DNA of 64,000 nt from an uncultured Paracoccaceae bacterium (lineage in GTDB: Bacteria > Pseudomonadota > Alphaproteobacteria > Rhodobacterales > Rhodobacteraceae). The stretch is taken from NCBI GenBank assembly GCA_947493145.1, contig CANLPZ010000001.1, positions 186,001 through 250,000 on the forward strand, read 5' to 3'. Of this stretch, positions 1 through 8,746 are shown piece by piece. The first letter of the stretch is position 1, and each line of letters starts with the position of its first letter. A program made the position numbers and the translations under genes. The notes under the pieces are model-generated. The model searched no databases, was not told the origin of the DNA, and worked only from the letters and a program-made list of their open reading frames with translations.

Positions 1-675
1 GTTGCTGACGCGTGTCGGGGATTTGGCGACCTGCCCCAATATTACATTGCGCATCCAACCCTCTTTTAACGCCGCTTTGCCACCTGTTTTGGGTTTCGCA
101 ACCTCCAACGCCTGCTGTGCCAGATGCGCAATGGCATCGGGACGACCATCAACCAAAGGAATGCGCCCGTGGCGTTCCAATTCAGGGATCGCTTGAAAAA
201 ACCGCGCCAAGGCAACACTTGCCCCATAGGACACAATCGCATCACGATCGGCGGCGCTGGACCCAAGGCAAGAGGCAGCAGCCCACATCAATTCGCCACC
301 GGTTTCTGACAGGTACTGATTGAAATGTGCGGCATCTTCGAATGGGTCTTTGTAAATGTCCCACCGCCGCGCGGCGACCAAGCGGTCCAATCCGGCACAG
401 TGTTCTGCCGTGATAACATCCGCCAGCGTTTCAGCAACGGGATGCGCGCGTGTCGGGCGTCCCTTTACAATGTCTTCCAAAACATCGCGCCAAAACTGCA
501 AACGCATTTCGGAAATCATCGGTTCTGTACTGGCCCACGGCGCGCGTGTGACTTCGACGTTAAAGGCATAGAGCGGAAACAAAACTTTGCGCGCGGCCGG
601 TGGGGCCGCCATCGCCGCCATAAACCGATCAGGGTCTGCCTGTTCCACCAGTTCGGCGCAGTGTTCAAAGCTCAT
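1..675 (-). CDS. Squalene/phytoene synthase family protein (3' end outside window)
   Basis: The reading frame is open for 225 codons and runs off the left edge, so the C-terminus is missing. The start ATG overlaps the cimA stop by 4 bp (ATGA), which implies translational coupling. The N-terminal part has the all-alpha look of the squalene/phytoene synthase fold, with the segment LYAFNVEV near residue 35 followed by EMRLQFWRDVLEDI. Proteobacterial members without a carotenoid cluster resemble NDUFAF6, a complex I assembly factor, rather than a true phytoene synthase. No carotenoid gene is visible here, so the substrate is unknown. Confidence 0.75.
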   Translation of the reverse strand, partial: MSFEHCAELVEQADPDRFMAAMAAPPAARKVLFPLYAFNVEVTRAPWASTEPMISEMRLQFWRDVLEDIVKGRPTRAHPVAETLADVITAEHCAGLDRLVAARRWDIYKDPFEDAAHFNQYLSETGGELMWAAASCLGSSAADRDAIVSYGASVALARFFQAIPELERHGRIPLVDGRPDAIAHLAQQALEVAKPKTGGKAALKEGWMRNVILGQVAKSPTRVSN

Positions 676-2288
676 GAATTCACGTCACGCAACAGTTTCC
701 AATTGATCGCATCCAACAACGCCTCAAACGACGCATCCACGATGTTGGCACTGACACCGACGGTGGACCAACGACGTCCCTGCCCGTCTTCGCTGTCGAT
801 CGTAACCCGTGTGACCGCTTGGGTGCCGCCATTGGTAATGCGCACCTTAAAATCGACCAGTTTCATATCGTCGATAATCGTCTGATACGGACCCAAATCT
901 TTGGCCAAGGCTTTGGCCAAGGCGTTGATCGGGCCACTGTCATGCCCGTGTTCATCGGTGCTTTCGGACACGGATAAGACCTTGCGCCCGCCCAGTTTCG
1001 CCACGACGACAGCCTCTGACACCGACACCATTTCGTTGTATTTGTTTTTGCGGCGTTCAACGGTCACGCGGTACCGTTTGATTTCGAAAAATTCCGGTAA
1101 TTCCCCAAGTTCCGCCCGCGCCATCAATTCAAACGATGCCTGCGCCGTATCATACGAATAGCCTTCGGCCTCACGCGCTTTTACGGTTTCAAGGATGCGC
1201 GCCAAAGCCGGATCGCCCTTTTCCACCGAAAGACCGGCGTCGGCCAACCGCTTGCGCAGGTTCGATTGCCCCGCTTGGTTCGACATTGGAATAATCCGTG
1301 CATTGCCGACCAAATCTGGTGCGATATGTTCATAAGTTGTTGGGTCCTTGGCAATCGCACTGGCGTGCAACCCTGCCTTATGCGCAAAGGCACTGGCCCC
1401 GACATAGGCTTGTTGTTTCGACGGAACACGGTTGAGAATATCATCCAACATGCGCGAGGTTTTGGTCAGCCCCGCCAGCGCATCCATGCTGATCCCCGTG
1501 TCCAATTCGCTGGCAAACGGGTCCTTCAACAACAGCGTCGGGATCAAGGCGGTTAGATTGGCATTGCCGCACCGTTCGCCCAAACCGTTTAACGTCCCTT
1601 GGATTTGACGCGCACCGGCGCGGACAGCGGCTAAGGAATTGGCAACCGCGTTTTCCGTGTCGTTGTGTGTATGGATGCCCAGATGATCCCCGGGTATCCC
1701 CGCCGCGATAACGGATTTCGTGATTTCAAACACCTCTTCGGGCAGGACCCCGCCATTTGTGTCACACAGCACCACCCACCGTGCACCGGCCTCATAGGCC
1801 GCTTTGACAGAGGCCAAGGCACAGTCCGGATCAGATTTAAATCCGTCAAAGAAATGTTCTGCATCAAACAACGCCTCGCGCCCTGCGGCGACGATATGCG
1901 CGATTGAGGCCCGAATATTTTCGGTGTTTTCGGCTTGGGTGATGCCAAGCGCGGTTTCGATATGGAAAATATGCGTTTTCCCGACCAAACAAACGCTGGG
2001 TGTGCCGGCGTTCATCACCGCCGCCAACACATCGTCATTGTCTGCCGACCGGTCCGCGCGTTTGGTCATGCCAAAGGCGGTGAGCGTTGCACGGGTTTTC
2101 GGGGCTGTTTCGAAAAATTCACTGTCGGTGGGATTGGCCCCTGGCCAGCCACCTTCGATGTAATCAACGCCCAATGCGTCAAGCGCGTCGGCAATGCGAT
2201 GCTTTTCCGCCGTCGAAAATTGCACGCCTTGGGTTTGTTGCCCATCACGCAAAGTGGTGTCGTAGATATAGAGGCGGTCTTTTGTCAT
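672..2288 (-). CDS. cimA: (R)-citramalate synthase
   Basis: Condenses pyruvate with acetyl-CoA to citramalate, giving a threonine-independent route to 2-oxobutyrate for isoleucine. The 538-residue protein starts with the DRE-TIM metallolyase signature (YDTTLRDGQQTQG, residues 9-21), has the metal-binding HTHNDTENAV segment in the first half, and ends with a LeuA-type allosteric domain. Its length and the GGWPGANPTD segment point to the CimA branch rather than 2-isopropylmalate synthase. An AAGGTGAT ribosome site lies 4-5 bases before the ATG. ilvBN, which acts downstream in the same pathway, is elsewhere in this window at 53.8 kb. Confidence 0.93.
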   Translation of the reverse strand: MTKDRLYIYDTTLRDGQQTQGVQFSTAEKHRIADALDALGVDYIEGGWPGANPTDSEFFETAPKTRATLTAFGMTKRADRSADNDDVLAAVMNAGTPSVCLVGKTHIFHIETALGITQAENTENIRASIAHIVAAGREALFDAEHFFDGFKSDPDCALASVKAAYEAGARWVVLCDTNGGVLPEEVFEITKSVIAAGIPGDHLGIHTHNDTENAVANSLAAVRAGARQIQGTLNGLGERCGNANLTALIPTLLLKDPFASELDTGISMDALAGLTKTSRMLDDILNRVPSKQQAYVGASAFAHKAGLHASAIAKDPTTYEHIAPDLVGNARIIPMSNQAGQSNLRKRLADAGLSVEKGDPALARILETVKAREAEGYSYDTAQASFELMARAELGELPEFFEIKRYRVTVERRKNKYNEMVSVSEAVVVAKLGGRKVLSVSESTDEHGHDSGPINALAKALAKDLGPYQTIIDDMKLVDFKVRITNGGTQAVTRVTIDSEDGQGRRWSTVGVSANIVDASFEALLDAINWKLLRDVNS

Positions 2289-2301
2289 TTTATCACCTTA
2301 A

Positions 2302-2371
2302 TTCGTGCCCATGGCACGAAGCGCGCCCGACCCTCCCCACGGGAGGGCGCATTTGCACCCTCCTAGGGTCG
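2302..2371. repeat. Cluster of inverted repeats between cysS and cimA
   Basis: Two strong stem-loops lie between the cimA start and the cysS stop. TTCGTGCC (2302-2309) pairs with GGCACGAA (2313-2320) around a 3-base loop. CCCTCCC (2331-2337) pairs with GGGAGGG (2341-2347). A competing pairing is CGACCCT (2328-2334) with AGGGTCG (2365-2371). No run of T follows on either strand, so this is not a typical intrinsic terminator. It could be an extragenic palindromic repeat or an mRNA processing structure. Confidence 0.6.
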
Positions 2372-2398
2372 GTCGCGGTTCTATGTTTCGTGCTAGCA

Positions 2399-3766
2399 TT
2401 ACAACAATCCCGCCAACTTAGAGGGATCAAAACCGGCGGCGGGTTTGAGGGTCACGCCTTCTTTGCTCATCTGCACCTCGACACCCGCGTCAATCAGCGC
2501 CGATTTAAGCGCATCCACTTTTGAGAAGTCTTTGGATTGCATGGCTTCGGTGCGAACAGCGTCGAATGCCGCCTCTTGTTTACTCAGATCGATTTCGTTT
2601 TCAGATGCCCATGTCGGCGTGTCTTGCTCCATCAAGCCCATGATGATCAAAGCGGCTCTTAACGCTGCGCTCTGGCCTTCATTTGACAATTTATGCATTT
2701 CGGCCAAAACACCTGCAGTATTCAGATCATCTGCCAACACTGAAATGAGCGTATCGGACACCTGAACCGCTTCAACCGAAGCCGCTTGCGCATACCATTT
2801 TCTCAGCGTCTTCTCCGCCTCAACACGCTTCTTCTCTGTCCAATCCATCGGCTTTCGGTAATGCGTCGACAGCATCACAAAACGGATCACTTCGCCCGGC
2901 ACGCCCTGATCCAGCAAATCATGAACGGTAAAGAAATTGCCCAAGCTCTTGGACATCTTCTTTCCCTCAACCTGTAACATTTCATTGTGCATCCAATAAC
3001 GGGCAAATTCACCCTCTGGGTGCGCGCAGCAGCTTTGCGCGATCTCATTTTCGTGGTGCGGGAATTGCAGGTCGTTTCCACCGCCGTGAATATCGAAGCT
3101 TTCGCCCAGCAATTCATAGGACATGACCGAGCATTCAATGTGCCAGCCGGGGCGACCTATGCCCCACGGGCTGTCCCAGCCTGGTTGATCGGCGTTTGAA
3201 GGTTTCCACAGGACAAAATCCATCGGATCCTCTTTAAACGGGGCGACTTCGACCCGCGCACCGGCGATCATGTCGTCGACCGAACGGCCAGACAACCCGC
3301 CGTAATCTTTGTAGGATCGAACGCGGAACAGAACATGACCCTCAGCCGCGTAGGCGTGGCCCTTTTCAATCAGGTCCTCGCACATGGCGATCATCTGCGG
3401 AATAAAGTCCGTCGCGCGTGGCATGTGATCAGGCTGCATGGCGCCAACCGCATCCATATCATCCAGATACCACGCAATGGTTTCGTCGCAGATGTCTTTG
3501 ATCGACCGTCCGGTTTCAGCGGCCTTTGCGTTGATCTTATCGTCGACATCGGTGAAATTACGCACATAGGTGACGTGATCTTCCCCATAGACATGGCGCA
3601 GCAAACGGTTCAGCACATCAAACACAATCACCGGACGCGCATTGCCCAAATGCGCGCGGTCGTAAACGGTTGGACCACAGACATACATTCGTACGTTATT
3701 GGGATCCAACGGCTCAAAAACCTCCTTTTTTCGGGTTTTTGAATTGTGTAATTTGATGGTGGTCAT
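2399..3766 (-). CDS. cysS: Cysteine--tRNA ligase
   Basis: Class I aminoacyl-tRNA synthetase charging tRNA-Cys; 455 residues, normal for the family. The HIGH-type motif is HLGN at residues 39-42. Zinc-site Cys30 lies in [10 protein letters not shown], and KMSKSLGN is the KMSKS loop. The ATG at 3766 is preferred over an upstream in-frame start because a GAGGAAAA ribosome site sits directly before it and the protein then begins in the usual way (MTTIKLHNS). It shares orientation with cimA but is separated from it by the palindrome cluster at 2.3 kb. Confidence 0.97.
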   Translation of the reverse strand: MTTIKLHNSKTRKKEVFEPLDPNNVRMYVCGPTVYDRAHLGNARPVIVFDVLNRLLRHVYGEDHVTYVRNFTDVDDKINAKAAETGRSIKDICDETIAWYLDDMDAVGAMQPDHMPRATDFIPQMIAMCEDLIEKGHAYAAEGHVLFRVRSYKDYGGLSGRSVDDMIAGARVEVAPFKEDPMDFVLWKPSNADQPGWDSPWGIGRPGWHIECSVMSYELLGESFDIHGGGNDLQFPHHENEIAQSCCAHPEGEFARYWMHNEMLQVEGKKMSKSLGNFFTVHDLLDQGVPGEVIRFVMLSTHYRKPMDWTEKKRVEAEKTLRKWYAQAASVEAVQVSDTLISVLADDLNTAGVLAEMHKLSNEGQSAALRAALIIMGLMEQDTPTWASENEIDLSKQEAAFDAVRTEAMQSKDFSKVDALKSALIDAGVEVQMSKEGVTLKPAAGFDPSKLAGLL

Positions 3767-3922
3767 AGCTTTTCCTCGGGTCACTCCCGCGGACTTAGCA
3801 ATTTGTGTGGGCATTTGAAACAAAGAACGGTCCGCGTGACATATGTCAGCAGATAATGCATCCGATAATGTTGCAGGTTCTGTGTTTCATGGGCCAACTT
3901 GTCGCCTGACTTGAGGGCAAAA

Positions 3923-4459
3923 TCAACCCTCTTTCGCCGACACCATTTCAACAAGCTTCGCTACCGTTGCCAAATTTCGCGCCGTTGCAGACGTACCAAG
4001 CAGTTTTTCCATCTTTTCCGCCAGTTTGGACCGCCCGATGCCATCGGGCGCGTGAAGATAAACAAAACGGTCGGTGATCGTGAATTCCTCCGTCGCGGAT
4101 GCGAGCGCCGTCATTTGGTCCGTATCTGACGTGGCGGCACCGAATAGGAAATACACCATGACGTGTTTAGGAGCTTGGGGCGCATATGGCATATGTTCAA
4201 GCGCGTCTGTGACCGTCCCAGTCGGAAGTGTCAAAATACGCGCCGATACACCAAAATCACGCTGCAAAATCTCGTCAATTCGATCCGTGATCGCTGCGGC
4301 GTCTGATGGCGCACGCAGCACGATGTTGCCCGATTGAATGTAGGTTGCGACGTCTTTGAACCCATCGGCATTTAAGGCATCCCGAAGCAGTGCCATTTTG
4401 ACAATATTTCGCCCGCCGACGTTAATTCCACGCAAAAGAATGACCCAAAGCTGATCCAT
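3923..4459 (-). CDS. DUF1697 domain protein
   Basis: A 178-residue protein opening with the family signature LLRGINVGGRN (residues 8-18), then YIQSGNIVL near residue 40. Members are small cytosolic proteins widespread in bacteria with no established biochemical role. It is transcribed divergently from the YjbR-type gene at 4491, with about 30 bp between them, so the two probably share a control region. The ribosome site is weak (AAAGG about 15 bases upstream). Confidence 0.85.
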   Translation of the reverse strand: MDQLWVILLRGINVGGRNIVKMALLRDALNADGFKDVATYIQSGNIVLRAPSDAAAITDRIDEILQRDFGVSARILTLPTGTVTDALEHMPYAPQAPKHVMVYFLFGAATSDTDQMTALASATEEFTITDRFVYLHAPDGIGRSKLAEKMEKLLGTSATARNLATVAKLVEMVSAKEG

Positions 4460-4490
4460 GATTGAAAACCTTTAAAACTTGCGTCACCCT

Positions 4491-4850
4491 ATGTTTATGA
4501 CAGTTGAGATCGCAAATGAAATTTGTGGAACCCTGACCGGTGCCACCCATGGAACACCATTTGGCGAAGGTGTCGATGTCTGGAAGGTCGGCGATAAGAT
4601 GTTCGTCCTTATCGGATTGCGCAATGCAGGCATTACCGTGAAATGCGCGGACGCAGACACCGCCGCAATGTTGATCGATGTTGGTGCCGCCCTGCCAGCG
4701 CCCTACCTGAAACGCGGCGGTTGGGTGTTGATCCCATGGGACACCATCAAAGACCGATCCGAAATGGAACACCGAATCCAACAAAGTTATGACACGGTGT
4801 TCGCGGGATTAACGAAAAAGAAACAAGCCGAAATCACCGCTGCGTCGTGA
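4491..4850 (+). CDS. MmcQ/YjbR family protein
   Basis: About 119 residues with the YjbR/CyaY-like fold pattern: GTPFGEGVDVWKVGDKMFVLI, then PAPYLKRGGWVLI and a C-terminal helix holding the paired lysines of LTKKKQ. Family members are often annotated as DNA-binding, but the role is unproven. The start is uncertain: ATG at 4491 and ATG at 4497 are both in frame, an upstream TTG at 4479 is also possible, and none has a good ribosome site. Confidence 0.8.
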   Translation: MFMTVEIANEICGTLTGATHGTPFGEGVDVWKVGDKMFVLIGLRNAGITVKCADADTAAMLIDVGAALPAPYLKRGGWVLIPWDTIKDRSEMEHRIQQSYDTVFAGLTKKKQAEITAAS

Positions 4851-4948
4851 TGTGACCCAAAACGTCGCGGAATGGATTTCATCACGGTTTGGAATTTGAC
4901 AAAACGTAAGCCCACATGACCTAAATACCGCCCAAAGGGAGACGACAC

Positions 4949-6127
4949 ATGCGAGCATCGACGCGTATTTCAACTTTGACCGGCGGTGGGTCCGACGGAT
5001 GGGGCGTGTTTTATAAGGCCCGCCAGATGAAAGATGCAGGCGACGAAATTACCGAACTGACCATCGGCGAACATGATATCCGAACGCATGCAACAATTCT
5101 GGACGCGATGCACAAATACGCAAAAGACGGGTACACCGGATATGCGATTATGCCTGGCGAACCTGCATTGCGCGACACGGTGGCGGCGCGTGTCCAGTCG
5201 CGCACAGGCGTTCCAACAACCCGCGATAATGTGGTGATCACCCCAGGTGGGCAATCGGCGCTTTTTGCGGCGCATATGGCGGCCACCAACCCCGGTGAAA
5301 CAGCGGCCTATCTTGATCCTTATTATGCCACGTATCCCGGTACGATCCGCGCGGTCAGCGCGACGCCTAAGGCAATTCAGACCTTTCCCGAACATTCCTT
5401 TATGCCGCAGCGTGATGATTTGATCGCCGCGACCAAGGGAGCCGCAAGTTTGTTGGTGAACACGCCCAACAACCCGACCGGTGTCGTCTATGACGCCACA
5501 ACGATAAACGCCATTGCCGCCGCCTGTATCGAAAACGACCTGTGGTGCATTTCGGATGAGGTATATGACACGCAAATTTGGGAGGGCGACCATATCTCCC
5601 CGCGTCAGTTGGACGGCATGTTGGATCGAACCATGGTCGTCGGGTCGATGTCGAAAAGCCACGCCATGACCGGCAGCCGTGTGGGATGGGTTGTTGGCCC
5701 CAAAGATACGATTGATGAATTGATCTCGCTCGCCACGCACACGACCTATGGCGTGCCGGGGTATATCCAAATGGCGGCGCTTCATGCTTTGAACGAAGGC
5801 GACTGGTTAGAAACCGAAGTTGGCGCGCCCTTCGAACGACGCCGCAAACTGGTGCTTGACCTATTGGATCAGCAAAACCTTGTTCAGCCGGTCCGATCAG
5901 GTGGCGCAATGTATGTCATGCTCGATGTGCGTGCGGCTGGCATGGATGGTGAAAATTTTGCTTATGCCTTGCTTGAACAGCATAAAATTGCTGTGATGCC
6001 AGGGGAAAGCTTTGGCAATGCTGCGGCGGGCCATATTCGTGTTGCACTGACGACGGATGATGACTTGCTTGTCGAAGCAATCCAAACAATTTTGAAATTT
6101 ACCGAAGATTTAGCCAGCAAGAGATAG
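4949..6127 (+). CDS. PLP-dependent class I/II aminotransferase
   Basis: A fold-type I pyridoxal-phosphate enzyme of 392 residues. The substrate-side motif NTPNNPTGVVYD lies near residues 169-180. The Schiff-base lysine is in SMSKSHAMTGSRVGW near residue 236, and its Arg is the usual phosphate contact. It resembles aspartate/alanine/aromatic aminotransferases, and the amino acid substrate cannot be assigned from sequence. A GGGAG ribosome site precedes the ATG. The next gene starts only 3 bases after its stop, so the two form an operon. Confidence 0.9.
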   Translation: MRASTRISTLTGGGSDGWGVFYKARQMKDAGDEITELTIGEHDIRTHATILDAMHKYAKDGYTGYAIMPGEPALRDTVAARVQSRTGVPTTRDNVVITPGGQSALFAAHMAATNPGETAAYLDPYYATYPGTIRAVSATPKAIQTFPEHSFMPQRDDLIAATKGAASLLVNTPNNPTGVVYDATTINAIAAACIENDLWCISDEVYDTQIWEGDHISPRQLDGMLDRTMVVGSMSKSHAMTGSRVGWVVGPKDTIDELISLATHTTYGVPGYIQMAALHALNEGDWLETEVGAPFERRRKLVLDLLDQQNLVQPVRSGGAMYVMLDVRAAGMDGENFAYALLEQHKIAVMPGESFGNAAAGHIRVALTTDDDLLVEAIQTILKFTEDLASKR

Positions 6128-6130
6128 ACA

Positions 6131-6943
6131 ATGCCCCAAACCAAAGCCCAAATATTTCGCGATCTTCATCAATCCGGCAATCCATTTATCCTTGCCAATG
6201 CATGGGATATCGGATCGGCAAAAATGTTGGAAGCTTTGGGCGCGCAAGCCATCGCAACATCGTCTGCGGCGCATGCGTTTACGTTGGGAAAGCCGGATTT
6301 GGGGTTTGTCACGCGCGACGAGGCGCTAAGCCACGCCGCTGATTTGGTTGCGGCCGTAAATGTCCCAGTCTCTGGTGATTTCGAAAACGGATATGGCGAC
6401 AGCCCCGATGATTGCGCCGAAACCGTGCGATTGGCGGCAGAGGTCGGACTTGCCGGTATCTGTATCGAAGACACCGCCCTGCCCAGCACCGATGCCTATG
6501 ACTTTGACCTTGCGGTCGAACGGATCAAAGCCGCCGCTGATGCCGCGCGTCAGGTGAAGGATGATTTTTTCCTTGTGGCGCGGGCGGATGGGGTGATGCA
6601 TCAAACCTATGATCAGGCCGAAGGCCGGCGTCGTCTGCAAGCGTTCGAAGCGGCAGGCGCGGATGGCCTATTTGCGCCGATATATGGGGATCTCGCTGCA
6701 ATGACGGATCTTTGCGCTTCCGTTTCGGCACCGGTGAATATGCTACTGGCGGGTTCCTACACTGAACTGCGCCACGCCGATGTCGCCGCCGCAGGTGTCG
6801 CACGCATTTCATTAGGTTCCAGTCTGGCACGCGCGACACATCGGGTGATTTTTGATGCGGCCACCGCCATGTTTGGCGAAGGTGATTTTAGCCTTATGCG
6901 CAAAAGCATCGCGGGTAAAAAAGTCGATTCACTGTTAAAATAG
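6131..6943 (+). CDS. Isocitrate lyase/PEP mutase superfamily protein
   Basis: A 270-residue TIM-barrel protein. DFENGYGDSPDDC (about residues 83-95) is the metal-binding DxxxGYG motif, and GICIEDTALPS corresponds to the active-site strand and loop. The KKCGH motif of true isocitrate lyase is absent. Superfamily members cleave C-C or P-C bonds in 2-methylisocitrate, oxaloacetate or carboxyphosphonoenolpyruvate. Which one applies here is not determined. It is co-transcribed with the aminotransferase immediately upstream. Confidence 0.85.
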   Translation: MPQTKAQIFRDLHQSGNPFILANAWDIGSAKMLEALGAQAIATSSAAHAFTLGKPDLGFVTRDEALSHAADLVAAVNVPVSGDFENGYGDSPDDCAETVRLAAEVGLAGICIEDTALPSTDAYDFDLAVERIKAAADAARQVKDDFFLVARADGVMHQTYDQAEGRRRLQAFEAAGADGLFAPIYGDLAAMTDLCASVSAPVNMLLAGSYTELRHADVAAAGVARISLGSSLARATHRVIFDAATAMFGEGDFSLMRKSIAGKKVDSLLK

Positions 6944-7043
6944 CTAAAAACAGGCCATTTCGATGTCGTTTCCAACGCATTTCGTCGCAAATGGGCCGGA
7001 CCGCAGGCAAAGTTTTCGCTGATCCTGACATCAGGGAGATCAA

Positions 7044-7136
7044 CATGCGTGCAGCTTTTTGCAGCTTTATCATCGTTATGCGGACCATTGGGGCCGCCCG
7101 CGGTCGCGCCGCACGGGGGAGACCTGCCCTTTCTTG
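7044..7136 (+). CDS. Possible 30-codon leader ORF upstream of the MttB gene
   Basis: An ATG at 7044 follows a good ribosome site (CAGGGAGATCAAC). It opens a 30-residue frame with a hydrophobic start (MRAAFCSFIIVM) and an Arg/Ala-rich end, stopping 33 bases before the MttB start. The 6944-7169 gap also holds a GGCCATTT...AAATGGGCC inverted repeat. It could be a regulatory leader peptide or chance; nothing was recognised by similarity. Confidence 0.25.
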
Positions 7137-7169
7137 AACCCATTGTTTCAACGTTCAGGAAAGACAGTC

Positions 7170-8732
7170 ATGACAGAGTCCAAAAAACCCCGTAGATCCG
7201 GTCGTTCAGGTGGTCGCGCCGCCCGTGTTGCAGAACGTGCCGCGCCTTTGACCGACGATCTGCGCCCCGTCCGCCCCGGAATGAACGGCGGCACATATAA
7301 ACCGCTGACCGATTTGGAAATCAAACGTATCCATGATGCGGCGCTTCAATGTCTCGAAGAAATTGGATTGGCTGACGCGCCAGACAGCGGCGTTGAGATC
7401 CTCACGAACGCAGGTGCAATTCTCGGCAGCGATGGCCGCATTCGGTTCCCCCGTGCCTTGGTCGATGACAGCCTTGCGATGGCCGCCAAACAAATCACGC
7501 TCTTTGGACGCGATCCCGCGTATGACATGGACCTCAGCGGCACCCGCGTTCATTACGGCACCGCTGGCGCCGCCGTTCATATGGTCGACATAAAAACCAA
7601 CGAATACCGCGATTCAACCGTCAAGGACCTGTATCAAGCCGCTCATATCGCGCATCACCTTGATCACATTCATTTTTTGCAACGCCCAATGGTTTGCCGC
7701 GACATCAGCGACAACCAAGAAATGGATTACAACACGGTCTATGCCTGCTGCAGCGGCACAACAAAACATATCGGGACAAGCTTCGTTGAACCCGATTTCG
7801 TGCCCAAATGCATCGATATGTTGCACATGATTGCAGGAAGCGAGGCAAAGTGGCGCGAACGGCCCTTTATGTCGAATTCGAACTGTTTCGTTGTGCCCCC
7901 GATGAAATTCGCCACAGAATCCTGCGAGGTTATGGAACGCGCGATTGATGCGGGAATGCCTGTGTTGTTGTTGTCGGCAGGTATGGCGGGGGCCACTGCC
8001 CCGTCAACCTTGGCCGGTGCTGTGGTTCAAGCAACGGCCGAATGTCTTGCTGGATTGGTCTATGTCAATGCAATCAAACCGGGGCATCCAGCGATCCTTG
8101 GCACTTGGCCGTTTGGTTTGGACTTGCGCACGGGCGCAATGTCGGTGGGATCAGGGGAACAGGCGTTGTTATCCGCCGCCTGTGCCCAAATGCATCAGTT
8201 TTATGGCGTCCCAGGTGGTGCAGCCGGCGGCGCAAGCGATTCCAAATTACCGGACATGCAAGCAGGTTGGGAACAGATGTGTTCCAATGTCATGACGGGG
8301 TTGTCAGGGCTGAACATGGTATACGAGGCAGCCGGTATGCATGCTTCACTCTTGGGGTTTTGTCACGAAAGCCTAATTTTAGGCGACGACCTTATTGGAC
8401 AAGCGCAACGATGCGTTCGCGGCATCGAAGTGACGGAAGACACTTTGGCTGTCGACATTATCCGCGATACCGTTTTGGGCGCGGACGGCCGCGGTGGACC
8501 GGGGCATTATCTGGGTGCAGGACAGACGTTGTCACGGATGCAAAAAGACTATGTATACCCAACACTTGGCGACAGAACCTCACCCAAAGAATGGGCCGAA
8601 AAAGACAAACCAGACTTGATCGAAAACGCCATCACACGCAAAGAAGCAATTTTGGCCACGCCGTCGCCTGCGGCCTTTGACCCGATGTTGGATCGCGCCA
8701 TACGCGACAAGTTTAACATTCATTTGAAATAG
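7170..8732 (+). CDS. MttB-superfamily methylamine/betaine methyltransferase
   Basis: A 520-residue trimethylamine methyltransferase-family protein with a basic Arg-rich first 30 residues and then the barrel (GGTYKPLTDLEIKRIHDAAL; SGMAG-type and GGAAGGASDSK segments). Founding archaeal members use pyrrolysine read from an in-frame UAG. This frame has no internal stop, so it belongs to the non-pyrrolysine branch, whose studied members demethylate quaternary amines such as glycine betaine and pass the methyl group to a corrinoid protein. No corrinoid protein is next to it. The start is set by AGGAAAG about 6 bases before ATG 7170. Confidence 0.88.
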   Translation: MTESKKPRRSGRSGGRAARVAERAAPLTDDLRPVRPGMNGGTYKPLTDLEIKRIHDAALQCLEEIGLADAPDSGVEILTNAGAILGSDGRIRFPRALVDDSLAMAAKQITLFGRDPAYDMDLSGTRVHYGTAGAAVHMVDIKTNEYRDSTVKDLYQAAHIAHHLDHIHFLQRPMVCRDISDNQEMDYNTVYACCSGTTKHIGTSFVEPDFVPKCIDMLHMIAGSEAKWRERPFMSNSNCFVVPPMKFATESCEVMERAIDAGMPVLLLSAGMAGATAPSTLAGAVVQATAECLAGLVYVNAIKPGHPAILGTWPFGLDLRTGAMSVGSGEQALLSAACAQMHQFYGVPGGAAGGASDSKLPDMQAGWEQMCSNVMTGLSGLNMVYEAAGMHASLLGFCHESLILGDDLIGQAQRCVRGIEVTEDTLAVDIIRDTVLGADGRGGPGHYLGAGQTLSRMQKDYVYPTLGDRTSPKEWAEKDKPDLIENAITRKEAILATPSPAAFDPMLDRAIRDKFNIHLK

Positions 8733-8746
8733 ATGGCGGCGGGCAA

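Noticed and set aside
1..675. Carotenoid biosynthesis gene
   Set aside because: No other crt gene nearby, and the sequence suits the NDUFAF6-like branch better.
5011..5785. Long antisense frames inside the aminotransferase gene
   Set aside because: They are mirror frames of a clear enzyme gene, with no ribosome sites or domains.
7170..8732. Pyrrolysine-containing trimethylamine methyltransferase
   Set aside because: The frame has no in-frame TAG before the end and no pyl genes are seen.
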